The notes under the pieces are model-generated. The model worked only from the letters and a program-made list of their open reading frames with translations, ran no database searches and was not told the origin of the DNA. Shown one piece after another: positions 17,791 through 26,765 of a stretch of 64,000 bases of DNA. The position numbers and the translations under genes are program-made. Numbering within the stretch: the first letter of the stretch is position 1; every line of letters begins with the position of its first letter. The DNA is from Synechococcus sp. BL107 (GTDB taxonomy: Bacteria > Cyanobacteriota > Cyanobacteriia > PCC-6307 > Cyanobiaceae): positions 2,050,827 through 2,114,826 of the forward strand of contig NZ_DS022298.1 of assembly GCF_000153805.1 (NCBI RefSeq), read 5' to 3'.

Positions 17791-18867
17791 ATCGCATAAG
17801 GCCTTCAATTTCTGCACAGTGCAAAGTTGTTCACCATGGCGCATATTGCCATGCAAAAGCTTATTCCAAGGCACAATCCAGTGACCGGGGTGAACCGCGG
17901 ACAAAACCTCAGCCGCATTGGGATTATTTAGGACAATCACTTTTCGATTGGCGAGATTAAGGTGCTTTTTAAGCCAAGGAGTGAACACAGTTTGATCAAT
18001 AAGCTCTTGATATGAGCCATCCTCCATAGCACGTTCAAAGCCAGACCGAATGGCCTGAGCTAAGCGCTCGTTATCAGGATCAACATAGAAAAATCCTGCA
18101 AATGGATAGGCAATCAGAAGATATGGATCCAGCACAGTGCGGCTCGTCGAAGCACGAACAACGGGCTCCTCATCCTCTAGTTCTGCAATCCCACGCGGAA
18201 ATAATTGCACACGACGATTATCAACCAACCGAAAGAGCTCCTCCGGACGAGCTGTATATGTACGCAACCCTGCCGCATCAAATATTTCTACATCACTCCA
18301 TCCCAAGCCTTGCAAAAGAACAATGTTTTGGAGATCGGTCTTATTTTGAATGGTGGCGAGTGCAGGCAATTCCTCTCGGTAGGTCCACCCAGCCCGCAAA
18401 CCCAAAACTCCGCCAGCCACAGGGATTTCGATTGGATTTAAATGCTGGTTGAGGGCAGCACCAGCGCCATACACCCCCACGGTGAGCCCCATCGGATTGC
18501 GTTGAGAGTCAAACCCATGGGAAATAGCTTTGACCGCTTCATCTTGCGACTGAATGATGGTGCTAAAGCCCAAGGCATAGGGCTGCTCACTCCGCTGAAG
18601 GATCAGTTGTAGAAGCTTGTATTTGAAATCATTTTGATCTTGACCATCCTCACGATCTAAAACCACCACGAGAGTTTCAGACGGCAAGGCCGCTACTTCA
18701 TCCGGAGTGAGGATGAATTGGTCATCGATCCTGGTGCGACGCTCGACTAAACGTGGCTGGATCAACAAACCACCAAACAGAAGCAAGATAATAGAGATCG
18801 CTGTTGTCACGAGGGTCCATAGACCATGGGGATGGTCTGCTGGCAAATTCTCAGACGGTGGTTCCAT
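17788..18867 (-). CDS. Membrane-anchored periplasmic binding-protein-like protein
   Basis: A 359-residue protein with one N-terminal membrane segment (about residues 17-38, WTLVTTAISIILLLFGGLLI) and no signal-peptidase site, so it is likely tethered to the inner membrane with a periplasmic domain. The domain resembles type-II solute-binding proteins (GLTVGVYGAGAALN, AGWTYREELPALATIQNKTD, YLLIAYPFAGFFYVDPDNER with AIRSGFERAMEDGSYQELID). No ABC transporter genes are near. It starts 10 bases after the stop of a ligand-gated channel homologue on the same strand, so it probably works with that channel, for example by presenting a ligand. Confidence 0.72.
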   Translation of the reverse strand: MEPPSENLPADHPHGLWTLVTTAISIILLLFGGLLIQPRLVERRTRIDDQFILTPDEVAALPSETLVVVLDREDGQDQNDFKYKLLQLILQRSEQPYALGFSTIIQSQDEAVKAISHGFDSQRNPMGLTVGVYGAGAALNQHLNPIEIPVAGGVLGLRAGWTYREELPALATIQNKTDLQNIVLLQGLGWSDVEIFDAAGLRTYTARPEELFRLVDNRRVQLFPRGIAELEDEEPVVRASTSRTVLDPYLLIAYPFAGFFYVDPDNERLAQAIRSGFERAMEDGSYQELIDQTVFTPWLKKHLNLANRKVIVLNNPNAAEVLSAVHPGHWIVPWNKLLHGNMRHGEQLCTVQKLKALCD

Positions 18868-18877
18868 AAGATTTCTA

Positions 18878-19894
18878 TTAGGGAATGATCAAGGCAATGC
18901 CAAGGATGGTGATTCCGACGTAACTGGGCAACAGTAAAACGCGTAAAATTCGCGAAATTCGCTGGCTGTAGTGCGTTAATTGATTATCGATCATTTCGTC
19001 AGCAGCAACCACATATAAAATTCCCAAGAAAATAATGAGCTGCAAATTTCCAATAAAACCAGTCATCGCCGTGACGGGGAGATTTCCAGCAATGAATACA
19101 TAGTTTCCACCGGCAGATACAACCGCAGCAAGAATCAAATCATCTCGACTATGGGTAATTAATAAGCTCATACAACACAACCCAACTGCCAACATATAAC
19201 CCAAGAAATCAGGAGCCACAAACAACAGGCTCCTTCGTTGAATGGGCAAATCAAATGACACTGTTGATTGACGGCGGATAACAACACCTTCCTCCGGGGG
19301 CTGGCCAAGATCACTCATCAAACTAATGCTAGAAACGTAGGAGCTGGGCTGGTCCAGACTCCAACCCGACAACAAAAGACCTGGATTAATTGAAAAACTA
19401 TTCTCTTGGGTTAAGCCAAGATTGACGGGTTGCAATGGATTCTCTAAACCAATATTGACATGGAGAATCTGTTTATCAAAAGGATAACGTTGAAGTCGCC
19501 AATGTTTAACGACAGCTGAACGAACGCGATACAAACTCCAAGTTGTACCGAGACGATTCTCGCGACTCACCCGTTCAAAACGTTGTATATCACCGTCGTA
19601 CATTCCATTGAGAACCATCAAGTCATCGCTGGGATTATTAGCCGGATCTCCAGCCCATTCGGTCCAAAGCAGCATCTCAATTGAGAACTGATCATCGAGA
19701 AGATCGATGTTGTTGATGTTGGTGACATACACCCCAACATTGAGCTCATGACGCTCAGGGGAGACTGGTTTGGCTTGTGATGGACCCCAATCGATGGGCT
19801 GGGCAACGGCACCATCGCGGGGGAGTGGAGCCACCGGCTTCCCCAAACCAACAATCAACGTGCAAACACATGCCGCCGCGACAAGGACAACCAA
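18878..19894 (-). CDS. Pentameric ligand-gated ion channel homologue (pro-loop/Cys-loop family)
   Basis: The 338 residues visible from the TTG at 19894 have the two-part layout of this family. The extracellular domain starts LNVGVYVTNINNIDLLDDQF (residues 51-70) with a Trp-rich strand, and its conserved loop is QRYPFDKQIL (135-144), with the Pro-Phe-Asp of the pro-loop. Four membrane helices follow at about 222-246, 252-271, 276-299 and 316-338; NLPVTAMTG between the second and third resembles the NLPKTPYMT of GLIC. The true start may lie upstream: the frame is open to 19957, and a CTG/ATT near 19930 would add a basic RHRRHLRW segment before the hydrophobic signal. Prokaryotic members form cation or anion pores gated by pH or ligands; the ligand here is unknown. 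Confidence 0.82.
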   Translation of the reverse strand: MVVLVAAACVCTLIVGLGKPVAPLPRDGAVAQPIDWGPSQAKPVSPERHELNVGVYVTNINNIDLLDDQFSIEMLLWTEWAGDPANNPSDDLMVLNGMYDGDIQRFERVSRENRLGTTWSLYRVRSAVVKHWRLQRYPFDKQILHVNIGLENPLQPVNLGLTQENSFSINPGLLLSGWSLDQPSSYVSSISLMSDLGQPPEEGVVIRRQSTVSFDLPIQRRSLLFVAPDFLGYMLAVGLCCMSLLITHSRDDLILAAVVSAGGNYVFIAGNLPVTAMTGFIGNLQLIIFLGILYVVAADEMIDNQLTHYSQRISRILRVLLLPSYVGITILGIALIIP

Positions 19895-20104
19895 CCAACG
19901 AAGGTGACGGCGATGGCGTACGAAAATCAGGGCCTGAGCAGAGCCACAACCATCACCCTAAAAACCGACGGACGTTCTGCCTAGGCACCAGCAACGTTGC
20001 GTTGAATTGAGTGTTGATTCAACGCTTTGCCAGCCGAGCTCCATTTGCGACCCTTAAGGGACGCCCCGATTGACAGATCTCACCGTCTGCTGCTTTTCGC
20101 CCGG

Positions 20105-20731
20105 ATGACTCTTGCAAGCACGATTCGAAACGCCAACGCCCTGAGCGGCCTCTTACTCGTGTTGTTTCTTGTGGTTCATCTGGGAGGTGTGACGTCTGCC
20201 CTCGGAGCGCCGGCCAGCTTTGAGTCCTACGCCAGTGGCTTACACCACACTCCCTGGTTAAGACCCTTGGAACTTGGGCTGGCGCTCACCAGCCTCCTCC
20301 ACATCAGCCTGAGCATTCATAAGGGACTTCGTAATCGACAGGCCGGCAACACGGCAGACCTCATCAGTCGACGCGCCGAACCGCTTGCAGCCTGGGCAAG
20401 TCGAAGCAAAACACTCGCTGGCGTGATCACGCTGGGCTTTATCGGCCTCCACTTGCAGCAGCTTCGTTTTCCACGCCCAATGGATGGCCATGAGCGAGAG
20501 GCCTTGGTGCATGTGCTGCAACAGCCCTTCAGCCTTGCGTTGTACTGCATTGGTGCTTTAGCCATCGGACTCCATCTCGTTCACGGAGCGGAGGCAGCCC
20601 ACCGCAGCTTGGGTTGGCTGGACCCATCCAACAAGAGCTCGATTCGATTGGGCGGACGGATGCTCGCAGCGCTTGTGAGCGGAGGGTTTCTCCTAATCAG
20701 TGTGGGCCTCGCCCTGGATGTTGGAGCATGA
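20105..20731 (+). CDS. sdhC: Succinate dehydrogenase cytochrome b-type membrane subunit
   Basis: A 208-residue membrane protein with about five hydrophobic helices and His residues placed for heme (VVHLGG near residue 23, [19 protein letters not shown] and [11 protein letters not shown]). This is the single larger anchor subunit type (Bacillus/Wolinella-like), not separate SdhC and SdhD. The start ATG at 20105 ([15 protein letters not shown]) is preferred over an upstream in-frame codon at 20027. Its stop overlaps sdhA by four bases. It anchors the enzyme in the membrane and passes electrons to quinone. Confidence 0.85.
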   Translation: MTLASTIRNANALSGLLLVLFLVVHLGGVTSALGAPASFESYASGLHHTPWLRPLELGLALTSLLHISLSIHKGLRNRQAGNTADLISRRAEPLAAWASRSKTLAGVITLGFIGLHLQQLRFPRPMDGHEREALVHVLQQPFSLALYCIGALAIGLHLVHGAEAAHRSLGWLDPSNKSSIRLGGRMLAALVSGGFLLISVGLALDVGA

Positions 20732-22644
20732 GCGGCTTACCCGATCCACGCTTGCCGTCAGGCCCCCTGGCCGATGCCTGGCGTCGCACCCGAGAAACGA
20801 GTCCACTCATTAGTCCACTCCGCAAAAGCCAAATCGACATCCTTGTCGTTGGCACTGGTCTTGCTGGGGCCTCAACTGCTGCCAGCTTGGCCCAACAGGG
20901 TTACCGCGTGACGGTGCTGAGTTTCCATGACAGCCCACGCCGCGCCCATTCGGTGGCGGCACAAGGGGGCATTAATGCAGCCCGTGCCGTGGCGGTCGAT
21001 GGCGACAGTATTCATCGACTTTTCTGCGACACACTGAAAGGTGGCGACTTCCGAGCCCGGGAAGCCGGTTGTCAGCGGCTAGCAGAAATCAGCAGCGGCA
21101 TCATTGATCAGTGCGTCGCACAAGGGGTTCCCTTCGCTCGGGAATACGGCGGAAGCTTGGCCACCCGAAGTTTTGGCGGTGCACTGGTGAGCCGCACCTT
21201 TTATGCCCGCGGACAGACGGGCCAACAGTTGCTGTATGGCGCTTATCAAGCCTTGATGCGCCAGGTGGAACTGGGACGCGTGCGCTTGCTCACCCGCCGC
21301 GATGTTCTGGAGCTGATCACCATCGATGGCGTCGCCCGCGGCGTGGTGGCCCGACACCTTTTAACTGGCGAGCTTGAGGTTCATACCGCCCGGACCGTCC
21401 TGCTCTGCAGTGGTGGCTACAGCAACGTGTACTTTCTCTCAACCAACGCGTTGAAATCCAACGCGAGCGCGATTTGGCGTGCCCATCGAAAGGGCGCCCT
21501 CTTCGCCAACCCCTGCTTCACCCAGATCCATCCCACGTGCATTCCGAGCGGCGATACCTTCCAAAGCAAGCTCACGCTCATGAGCGAAAGTCTCCGGAAT
21601 GACGGTCGGATCTGGTTGCCCAAACGGGCTGGTGATCAGCGACCAGCCAATGAGATTCCTGAAGAGGAGAGGGATTATTTCCTCGAGCGGATGTATCCCA
21701 CCTACGGAAACATGACCCCACGCGATGTTGCGTCCAGACGAGCTCGGGAACTCTGCAATGCAGGCCACGGTGTGGGCCCTGGAGGACGGTCGGTATACCT
21801 CGATCTCAACAACGCCATTGCGAAAGAGGGACGCGACACCATCGCCGCGCGATACGGGAATTTAATGACGATGTATGAGCGCATCAGCGGGGACGATCCA
21901 TATCAGAAACCGATGCGGATTTACCCAGCTCCGCATTACACGATGGGAGGCCTATGGGTGGATTATCAGCTGATGAGTTCGATTCCGGGGTTGTTTGTTC
22001 TGGGTGAAGCCAACTACTCCGAACACGGTGCGAATCGATTGGGGGCGAGTGCCTTAATGCAGGGACTAGCCGATGGATATTTCATTGCGCCTTCAACGGT
22101 GACGAGCTGGCTCGCAGGTCATGCAGGGGAACCGATTCAGGCGGATCATCCAGCTTGTCGAGAGGCCCTCGATAGCACCCAAACCCGCATCGACAGCCTG
22201 CTCAACGGCCAAGGCAACACACCGGTGGACAGCTTTCATCGAGACCTGGGCGCGGTCATGATCAACCACTGCGGCATCAGCCGTCATGCGGAGGGATTGA
22301 AGCAGGGTCTCAAAGATGTGGCGGCCCTCTCCGAACGCTTCCAGCACGAGGTGCGCGTCCCTGGCGAGGCCAGTGGACCGAATGCCGAACTCGAGAAAGC
22401 ATTACGCGTGAGTGACTTTTTCGGGCTTGCGGATCTGATGCTACGCGATGCCTTGGCTCGAGAGGAATCCTGCGGCGCCCATTTTCGCGAGGAACATCAA
22501 AGCGCAGAGGGTGAGGCCTTGCGAGATGACGACCACTTTGCCCATATCGCAGCATGGGAGCACAACGCCGATGGTGCACCGATCCGCCATGCAGAAGCAC
22601 TGCAATTCACCACCTTGAAACCCAGCACCCGCAGCTACAAATGA
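20728..22644 (+). CDS. sdhA: Succinate dehydrogenase/fumarate reductase flavoprotein subunit
   Basis: A 638-residue FAD protein that oxidises succinate to fumarate. It has the dinucleotide motif [20 protein letters not shown] near residue 38, the FAD-linked region [16 protein letters not shown] with the conserved His, HPTCIPSG in the active site, and [18 protein letters not shown] near residue 430. The start ATG overlaps the sdhC stop (ATGA), and the end overlaps sdhB in the same way, so the three subunits are translationally coupled. The layout belongs to the membrane-anchored single-C-subunit class. Confidence 0.94.
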   Translation: MSGLPDPRLPSGPLADAWRRTRETSPLISPLRKSQIDILVVGTGLAGASTAASLAQQGYRVTVLSFHDSPRRAHSVAAQGGINAARAVAVDGDSIHRLFCDTLKGGDFRAREAGCQRLAEISSGIIDQCVAQGVPFAREYGGSLATRSFGGALVSRTFYARGQTGQQLLYGAYQALMRQVELGRVRLLTRRDVLELITIDGVARGVVARHLLTGELEVHTARTVLLCSGGYSNVYFLSTNALKSNASAIWRAHRKGALFANPCFTQIHPTCIPSGDTFQSKLTLMSESLRNDGRIWLPKRAGDQRPANEIPEEERDYFLERMYPTYGNMTPRDVASRRARELCNAGHGVGPGGRSVYLDLNNAIAKEGRDTIAARYGNLMTMYERISGDDPYQKPMRIYPAPHYTMGGLWVDYQLMSSIPGLFVLGEANYSEHGANRLGASALMQGLADGYFIAPSTVTSWLAGHAGEPIQADHPACREALDSTQTRIDSLLNGQGNTPVDSFHRDLGAVMINHCGISRHAEGLKQGLKDVAALSERFQHEVRVPGEASGPNAELEKALRVSDFFGLADLMLRDALAREESCGAHFREEHQSAEGEALRDDDHFAHIAAWEHNADGAPIRHAEALQFTTLKPSTRSYK

Positions 22645-23375
22645 AACTCACCATGCGGATTTGGCGGCAAACAACCGCCTCAGATTTGGGCTCCTATGAA
22701 ACCCACATTTTGGAGCATGTGTCGTCTGATCTCTCGCTGCTAGAGGCCCTCGATCAACTAAATGAACAGCTGATTAGCAGCGGGAAACGACCCGTCAGTT
22801 TTGAGCATGATTGCCGGGAAGGGATTTGCGGTAGTTGCGGTTTTCTCGTCAATGGCCAAGGCCATGGACCGCGCACAGCTACATCTGTTTGCCAGCTTTA
22901 TCTGAGGGAATTTCCCGATGGTGCTTCCATCACCCTGGCGCCATGGAAAGCGAAAGCGTTCCCCACCATCCAAGACTTAATGGTGGATCGATCAGCTTTG
23001 GATCGCATTATTGCGGCTGGAGGCTATTGCTCAACTGGAACAGGACAGGCACCTGACGCCAACGCCCAGCCCATTGGTCGACAACAAGCATCAAAGGCAT
23101 TTGACACGGCCACTTGCATCGGTTGCGGCGCCTGCGTAGCCAGTTGCCGCAATGCTTCAGCCAGCTTGTTTGTGGCAGCGAAATTGGCCCATCTCGGTCA
23201 ACTGCCCCAAGGACAGCCGGAACGGGCTTCACGAGCAATCACGATGCAACGTCGAATGGAGGAGGAAGGATTTGGAAGCTGTAGTAACAACTTGGAGTGC
23301 GAAGCAGTGTGCCCTCAAGAGATATCTGCAGACTGGATTAGCTGGATGCACAGGGAAAAATCAAAAACTAAGTAG
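22641..23375 (+). CDS. sdhB: Succinate dehydrogenase/fumarate reductase iron-sulfur subunit
   Basis: A 244-residue protein with an N-terminal 2Fe-2S domain ([15 protein letters not shown] with a later Cys) and a C-terminal 4Fe-4S/3Fe-4S domain ([15 protein letters not shown] and [15 protein letters not shown]). It carries electrons from SdhA to the membrane subunit. The ATG at 22641 overlaps the sdhA stop by four bases. The gene order C-A-B is that of Bacillus-type operons. Confidence 0.94.
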   Translation: MKLTMRIWRQTTASDLGSYETHILEHVSSDLSLLEALDQLNEQLISSGKRPVSFEHDCREGICGSCGFLVNGQGHGPRTATSVCQLYLREFPDGASITLAPWKAKAFPTIQDLMVDRSALDRIIAAGGYCSTGTGQAPDANAQPIGRQQASKAFDTATCIGCGACVASCRNASASLFVAAKLAHLGQLPQGQPERASRAITMQRRMEEEGFGSCSNNLECEAVCPQEISADWISWMHREKSKTK

Positions 23376-23411
23376 TATTTTTCAGATATCAAAGCTTTTA
23401 GAATTGAATAA

Positions 23412-23966
23412 TTAAGCTTCACTTTTATACAAGGATTTAGCAGTTTCACGAAATGCATCCAATGACTTACCAGCTTTTCTTTTAGAAGGACGCAACGAAT
23501 TTCCAGGGATTAGGTAATTTGTTGAGAAATTAACCATAACAACCTCAGGCTTTTCCTTTTCGCTAAGGGCAAGCTGCTCGCGAATTTCCTCAGCGGTTGT
23601 CAAAGCTGGCTCAATTTTAACGTCTGGCAAGTCTTCAGCCTTTTTCTGAAGCACTTTGGCTTCTACTTGAACAATATTATTTTGACTGGAAGGTGAATTT
23701 TGCTTCGCCTTCGTGAATGGAAACAAAAATACGATACTGAAAAGCAGCGCAATAAAAGATGTGATTAATGCAGTAAGGCCGAGCTCTATGCCTTTAAACT
23801 CCCAAACAAGACCAGAAGTTGCGAACCCAAAAACACCTACAAATGCAAATATCGTCCCTAGTATGAATCTTGGACCGAAAACGTATTGAGACTGTTTGAA
23901 AAACTTGCTTTTATCGTCAAATGGGTTGCGTAAAACAATACCCAAAATCCCGTCGATAATCGCCAT
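23412..23966 (-). CDS. Hypothetical protein with two membrane segments
   Basis: A 184-residue protein. Residues about 33-52 (FILGTIFAFVGVFGFATSGL) and 62-84 are hydrophobic, followed by a charged Lys/Glu-rich C-terminal half (KVLQKKAEDLPDVKIEPALT). The N-terminal 30 residues (MAIIDGILGIVLRNPFDDKS) could be a cytosolic lead. It is AT-richer than the sdh operon with which it converges. No family recognised. Confidence 0.6.
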   Translation of the reverse strand: MAIIDGILGIVLRNPFDDKSKFFKQSQYVFGPRFILGTIFAFVGVFGFATSGLVWEFKGIELGLTALITSFIALLFSIVFLFPFTKAKQNSPSSQNNIVQVEAKVLQKKAEDLPDVKIEPALTTAEEIREQLALSEKEKPEVVMVNFSTNYLIPGNSLRPSKRKAGKSLDAFRETAKSLYKSEA

Positions 23967-24288
23967 TAGCCAAATTTATTTCGAGCAACGTTAACGGCTA
24001 AGAGCCGAAGTCGTGGATGCAAGCTAACGCCTGCTGCACCAGCACGATCGAAGACTTTTCAACCCCACCACACCCACGGCATATCAGGAGTCTGAATTGA
24101 GCCTGGCCCCAACATCCATACCACCCCAACAAGGGAAGAGCATCAAACAAAGGCCCACAGGCAGGGGGCATGAAAACCATTCTCCCGAGATCTCAAAACA
24201 AAAGGGGTGAAAGAATGAATTACCCGACAACAACACAACACCTCGGGAATCTGCTCAAAAAACAATCCACTAGTCTGGCGATTCCATC
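23967..24288. other. Intergenic stretch with one weak leader-like ORF
   Basis: A 30-codon frame from an ATG at 24215 (MNYPTTTQHLGNLLKKQSTS) has a good purine-rich sequence just before it (GGGGTGAAAGA) and runs into the start of the next gene at 24289. It might be a leader or chance. No repeats or RNA genes seen. Confidence 0.45.
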
Positions 24289-24516
24289 GTGTCTAAGGCA
24301 CCGATGACATTTGAGGTTCTCTTCGACGACGGCCATCAATCCATTCCTGTGGAACAATTCGAAATTTTGGGTGACGCAATCGCCTGCTATGTGAATTGCA
24401 TTCTCAACACCAAGAATGACATGAATGCCGTTGAAATTGTCGATGAATATTTCGAAACGATTGCCTCTCACTCTTTCACAAATTCCATCACCGATGGGCA
24501 ACATCAATTTCAATAA
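24289..24516 (+). CDS. Small hypothetical protein
   Basis: A 75-residue frame from a GTG at 24289, or 70 residues from the ATG at 24304 (MTFEVLFDDGHQSIPVEQFE). It is acidic with two alternating strand/helix-like parts. No signal or motif. Family not recognised. Confidence 0.5.
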   Translation: MSKAPMTFEVLFDDGHQSIPVEQFEILGDAIACYVNCILNTKNDMNAVEIVDEYFETIASHSFTNSITDGQHQFQ

Positions 24517-24619
24517 ATATCACGAACAATACTAAAATGTTTTGAATGTACCAATACAGCCCCAAATCACAACCTCTTGATTCATTAATTCCGGTAATAA
24601 TTGATAAAAAAACGCATCC

Positions 24620-25006
24620 TTATAAGCCAGGACAGCCGCGCCGCGCTGCCTCGAGATCAGAGATCGCGAGATCACCACGGCCATCTCCCAACTGCTGGAG
24701 GATGAGGTCGGCTTGAACTCCCAGGAGCATGGTTTGACAGGGGTAAGCCTGACGCGTCGAAGCAAGCCGTTGCAGCACTTCAGCCTTGTCCAAAGCACGC
24801 TGACAGATGCTTCGATTTCCAGTTTGCAAACATTGAATGCTGTCGCTTTCCAAGCCTTCAAACCCCTGGGCATTCACATCGAGCCCAGAGCACATCAATG
24901 TGATTAAGACGCTGACAGCCCTTGCTGAGATCCGACTGACGACGCCATGGCGGGCGACGGGGGCAACTGTTTCGGTGCAAACAATCAGGGGGGGCAAGGT
25001 CCTTTT
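24620..25006 (-). CDS. Hypothetical secreted protein with Cys pairs
   Basis: The open frame ends at 24620 and extends back past 25006. The N-terminal part reads RISARAVSVLITLMCSGLDV, a signal-peptide-like segment ending at NAQ, after which the mature part (about 80 residues) contains SIQCLQTGNRSICQRALDKA, AYPCQTMLLGVQADL and a final RRGCPGL: four Cys that may form disulfides in a helical repeat. The start is uncertain; a TTG near 24990 is the nearest usable codon before the signal. Function unknown. Confidence 0.5.
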   Translation of the reverse strand, partial: KRTLPPLIVCTETVAPVARHGVVSRISARAVSVLITLMCSGLDVNAQGFEGLESDSIQCLQTGNRSICQRALDKAEVLQRLASTRQAYPCQTMLLGVQADLILQQLGDGRGDLAISDLEAARRGCPGL

Positions 25007-25044
25007 CCTGAGATAGTGGCCGCAGTTCGAGCAAAGGCTCCACC

Positions 25045-25164
25045 GTGTATACCGATTATTCCGCAATTGCCTTATTGCTCTTTACTGCCGTACCACTGCT
25101 GGTGGTTGTCGGTACTGCAACGCTCTTCGTGCTGCGCAACAAGGAAAAAGCACCTTTGGGTTAG
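25045..25164 (+). CDS. 39-residue single-pass membrane protein
   Basis: GTG at 25045 to TAG at 25162-25164. The peptide is a short polar head (MYTDYSAIA), one hydrophobic segment (LLLFTAVPLLVVVGTATLFV) and a charged tail (LRNKEKAPLG). The layout is that of small thylakoid subunits of photosystems, the cytochrome b6f complex or NDH-1, but I cannot match it to a named one. AAAGG occurs upstream of the GTG. Confidence 0.55.
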   Translation: MYTDYSAIALLLFTAVPLLVVVGTATLFVLRNKEKAPLG

Positions 25165-25167
25165 GAC

Positions 25168-25356
25168 TCAGGTTCTTGGCTTCGTGAGACAGCTCAAATC
25201 TTTTAAACATGCAACGGCACCAGGCTGGTGACTGAGGGGAGCGGGCTTGATTGCCGCTGAGAGATTGCCTTGACCCAAGCAAGCAAGGCAGGTGCGTGAA
25301 CGCTGACTAGAAACGCGTTGAACACCGCTGCCACCGCAGATGGTGCAAGTTGACAT
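25168..25356 (-). CDS. Small DnaJ-type zinc-finger-like protein
   Basis: A 62-residue protein beginning MSTCTICGGSGVQRVSSQRS then TCLACLGQG. The two CxxC pairs with Gly-Ser/Gly-Gln-Gly match one half of a DnaJ Cys-rich zinc module (CxxCxGxG repeated). The rest of the chain is unordered and Pro-rich. The same fold occurs in small thylakoid disulfide-related proteins such as BSD2, but no assignment is possible here. Confidence 0.6.
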   Translation of the reverse strand: MSTCTICGGSGVQRVSSQRSRTCLACLGQGNLSAAIKPAPLSHQPGAVACLKDLSCLTKPRT

Positions 25357-25422
25357 GGACGGCTCTGACTGGAATGCCTATCAATATGGGGCGAATCTTT
25401 GTGGTTGATCCCGAATCCTTCC

Positions 25423-26304
25423 TTAAGAATCCAATGGAAGAGCATCGCTATCACGCACTTCCATAAGGAGCTCCTCAGCTGAAAGTCGCGATCCCTGCGG
25501 AACCAAACCGAGACCGGCCGCCAATTGACCAATCACATGGGCGGCATCTTCACCCTTGGAGCGAGCAGCGTCCAAACCAGTACTGGCGTCTCGCTTCGAA
25601 AGCTTTTGGCCCTCGCTGTCATAGAGCAAAGGGCCATGCCAAAACCGAGGACAACTTTGCCCTAATGCTGCATAAATGCTGAGTTGGGCCGGCAACGCAT
25701 CGCGGAGATCGTTGCCACGAACGACATCGGTGATCCCAAAACACAGTTCATCGATCACCGTGGCGAACTGGTAAGCGATAAAGCCGTCGGCACGACGTAC
25801 AACCACATCTCCACTGCCATAAGGATTGTGTTCAGGCACGCGTAAACGCCAACTCGGTAGACGTTGTGCCTGCCATCCCCAACCCGCCTCAATCGCTCGA
25901 CACGTTCCTGGATAAACCGGCTTACCGGCCAGATCACGGCGGGAACAACGGCAAGCAAACAAAACGCCACTGCGTCGAAGAAACGACAACCAAGAGCTGT
26001 AGTGCCCGCGCCGCGAACTTTGCAACATGGGCGGACCGTCCCAGTGCAAACCAAGCCAGCGCAAATCGGATTGAATCCGCAGCAAGGATTCAGGTCGATT
26101 CCGAGGGGTATCGAGATCGTCAATTCTTAAGTACCACTCCCCATCCGAACAGCGGGCCTGTAGCCAAGACAGCAACGCCGTCTGGAGATTGCCGAAATGC
26201 AAAACACCGGTTGGGGATGGGGCGAATCGGCCGCGATAACCGCGTCGCGCCTTCAACCGGCGGAGCTGCTCGAGCTCTATGAGGAGATGGTTCGGACAAC
26301 GCAT
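25423..26304 (-). CDS. gluQRS: Glutamyl-Q tRNA(Asp) synthetase
   Basis: A 293-residue truncated glutamyl-tRNA synthetase paralogue that attaches glutamate to queuosine in tRNA(Asp). It has the catalytic RGRFAPSPTGVLHFGNLQTA (HIGH-equivalent HFGN), a Cys cluster for zinc (ACRCSRRDL and GTCR), and the KLSKRD version of the KMSKS motif. No anticodon-binding domain is present, in line with the family. The ATG at 26304 is just after the HU terminator, whose T run ends at 26305. Confidence 0.9.
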   Translation of the reverse strand: MRCPNHLLIELEQLRRLKARRGYRGRFAPSPTGVLHFGNLQTALLSWLQARCSDGEWYLRIDDLDTPRNRPESLLRIQSDLRWLGLHWDGPPMLQSSRRGHYSSWLSFLRRSGVLFACRCSRRDLAGKPVYPGTCRAIEAGWGWQAQRLPSWRLRVPEHNPYGSGDVVVRRADGFIAYQFATVIDELCFGITDVVRGNDLRDALPAQLSIYAALGQSCPRFWHGPLLYDSEGQKLSKRDASTGLDAARSKGEDAAHVIGQLAAGLGLVPQGSRLSAEELLMEVRDSDALPLDS

Positions 26305-26334
26305 TAAAAAAGGCGGCCTCTTCAGCCGCCTCGG
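26305..26334 (-). terminator. Rho-independent terminator of the HU gene
   Basis: On the minus strand GGCGGC, a 7-base loop and GCCGCC are followed by a run of T. It sits 22 bases after the HU stop and directly before the gluQRS start, so it should isolate HU from gluQRS unless there is readthrough. Confidence 0.88.
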
Positions 26335-26356
26335 AGAACAGATTGTTCGACAGGGA

Positions 26357-26632
26357 TCAACCCTGAACGCGATCTTTAAACATCTTGCCGGCGGTGAATG
26401 CAGGCACGCGCTTGGCGGGGATGGCAATTTTTTCGCCAGTTTTGGGGTTCAAGCCCTGGCGAGCAGAACGCTCACGGGGTTCGAAGGAGCCGAAACCAAG
26501 GATGGAAACTTTTTTGCCTTCAACAACGGAATCGATGATGGTGTCGATCGCGGCATCCACAACCATGGACACGTCAGTTTTGGTGAGCTCAGTGCGAGCC
26601 GCAACAAGGTTGACCAAATCAGCTTTGTTCAT
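26357..26632 (-). CDS. hup: HU family DNA-binding protein
   Basis: A 91-residue histone-like protein that bends DNA and organises the nucleoid. It has the family pattern MNKADLVNLVAARTELTKTD, GKKVSILGFGSFEPRERSAR and the arm region GLNPKTGEKIAIPAKRVPAF. The start at 26632 gives the standard HU N terminus; the upstream open frame (to 26788) is not HU-like. A strong terminator follows. Confidence 0.96.
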   Translation of the reverse strand: MNKADLVNLVAARTELTKTDVSMVVDAAIDTIIDSVVEGKKVSILGFGSFEPRERSARQGLNPKTGEKIAIPAKRVPAFTAGKMFKDRVQG

Positions 26633-26765
26633 TTGAGAGGAAACGATGGGGGGGCGGAAACAGCTCTGATGCGGCGTTGTGGTTGCGCCGATGACTTCCA
26701 CAAGCGCGCTAATCGTATGGAGTTCAACCGGTGGCTGCAAGCGAAACGTCTTCTGGCGCAATGCT

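Noticed and set aside
17788..18867. The tethered binding-like protein as an ABC transporter component
   Set aside because: No permease or ATPase genes, and it is paired with a channel gene instead.
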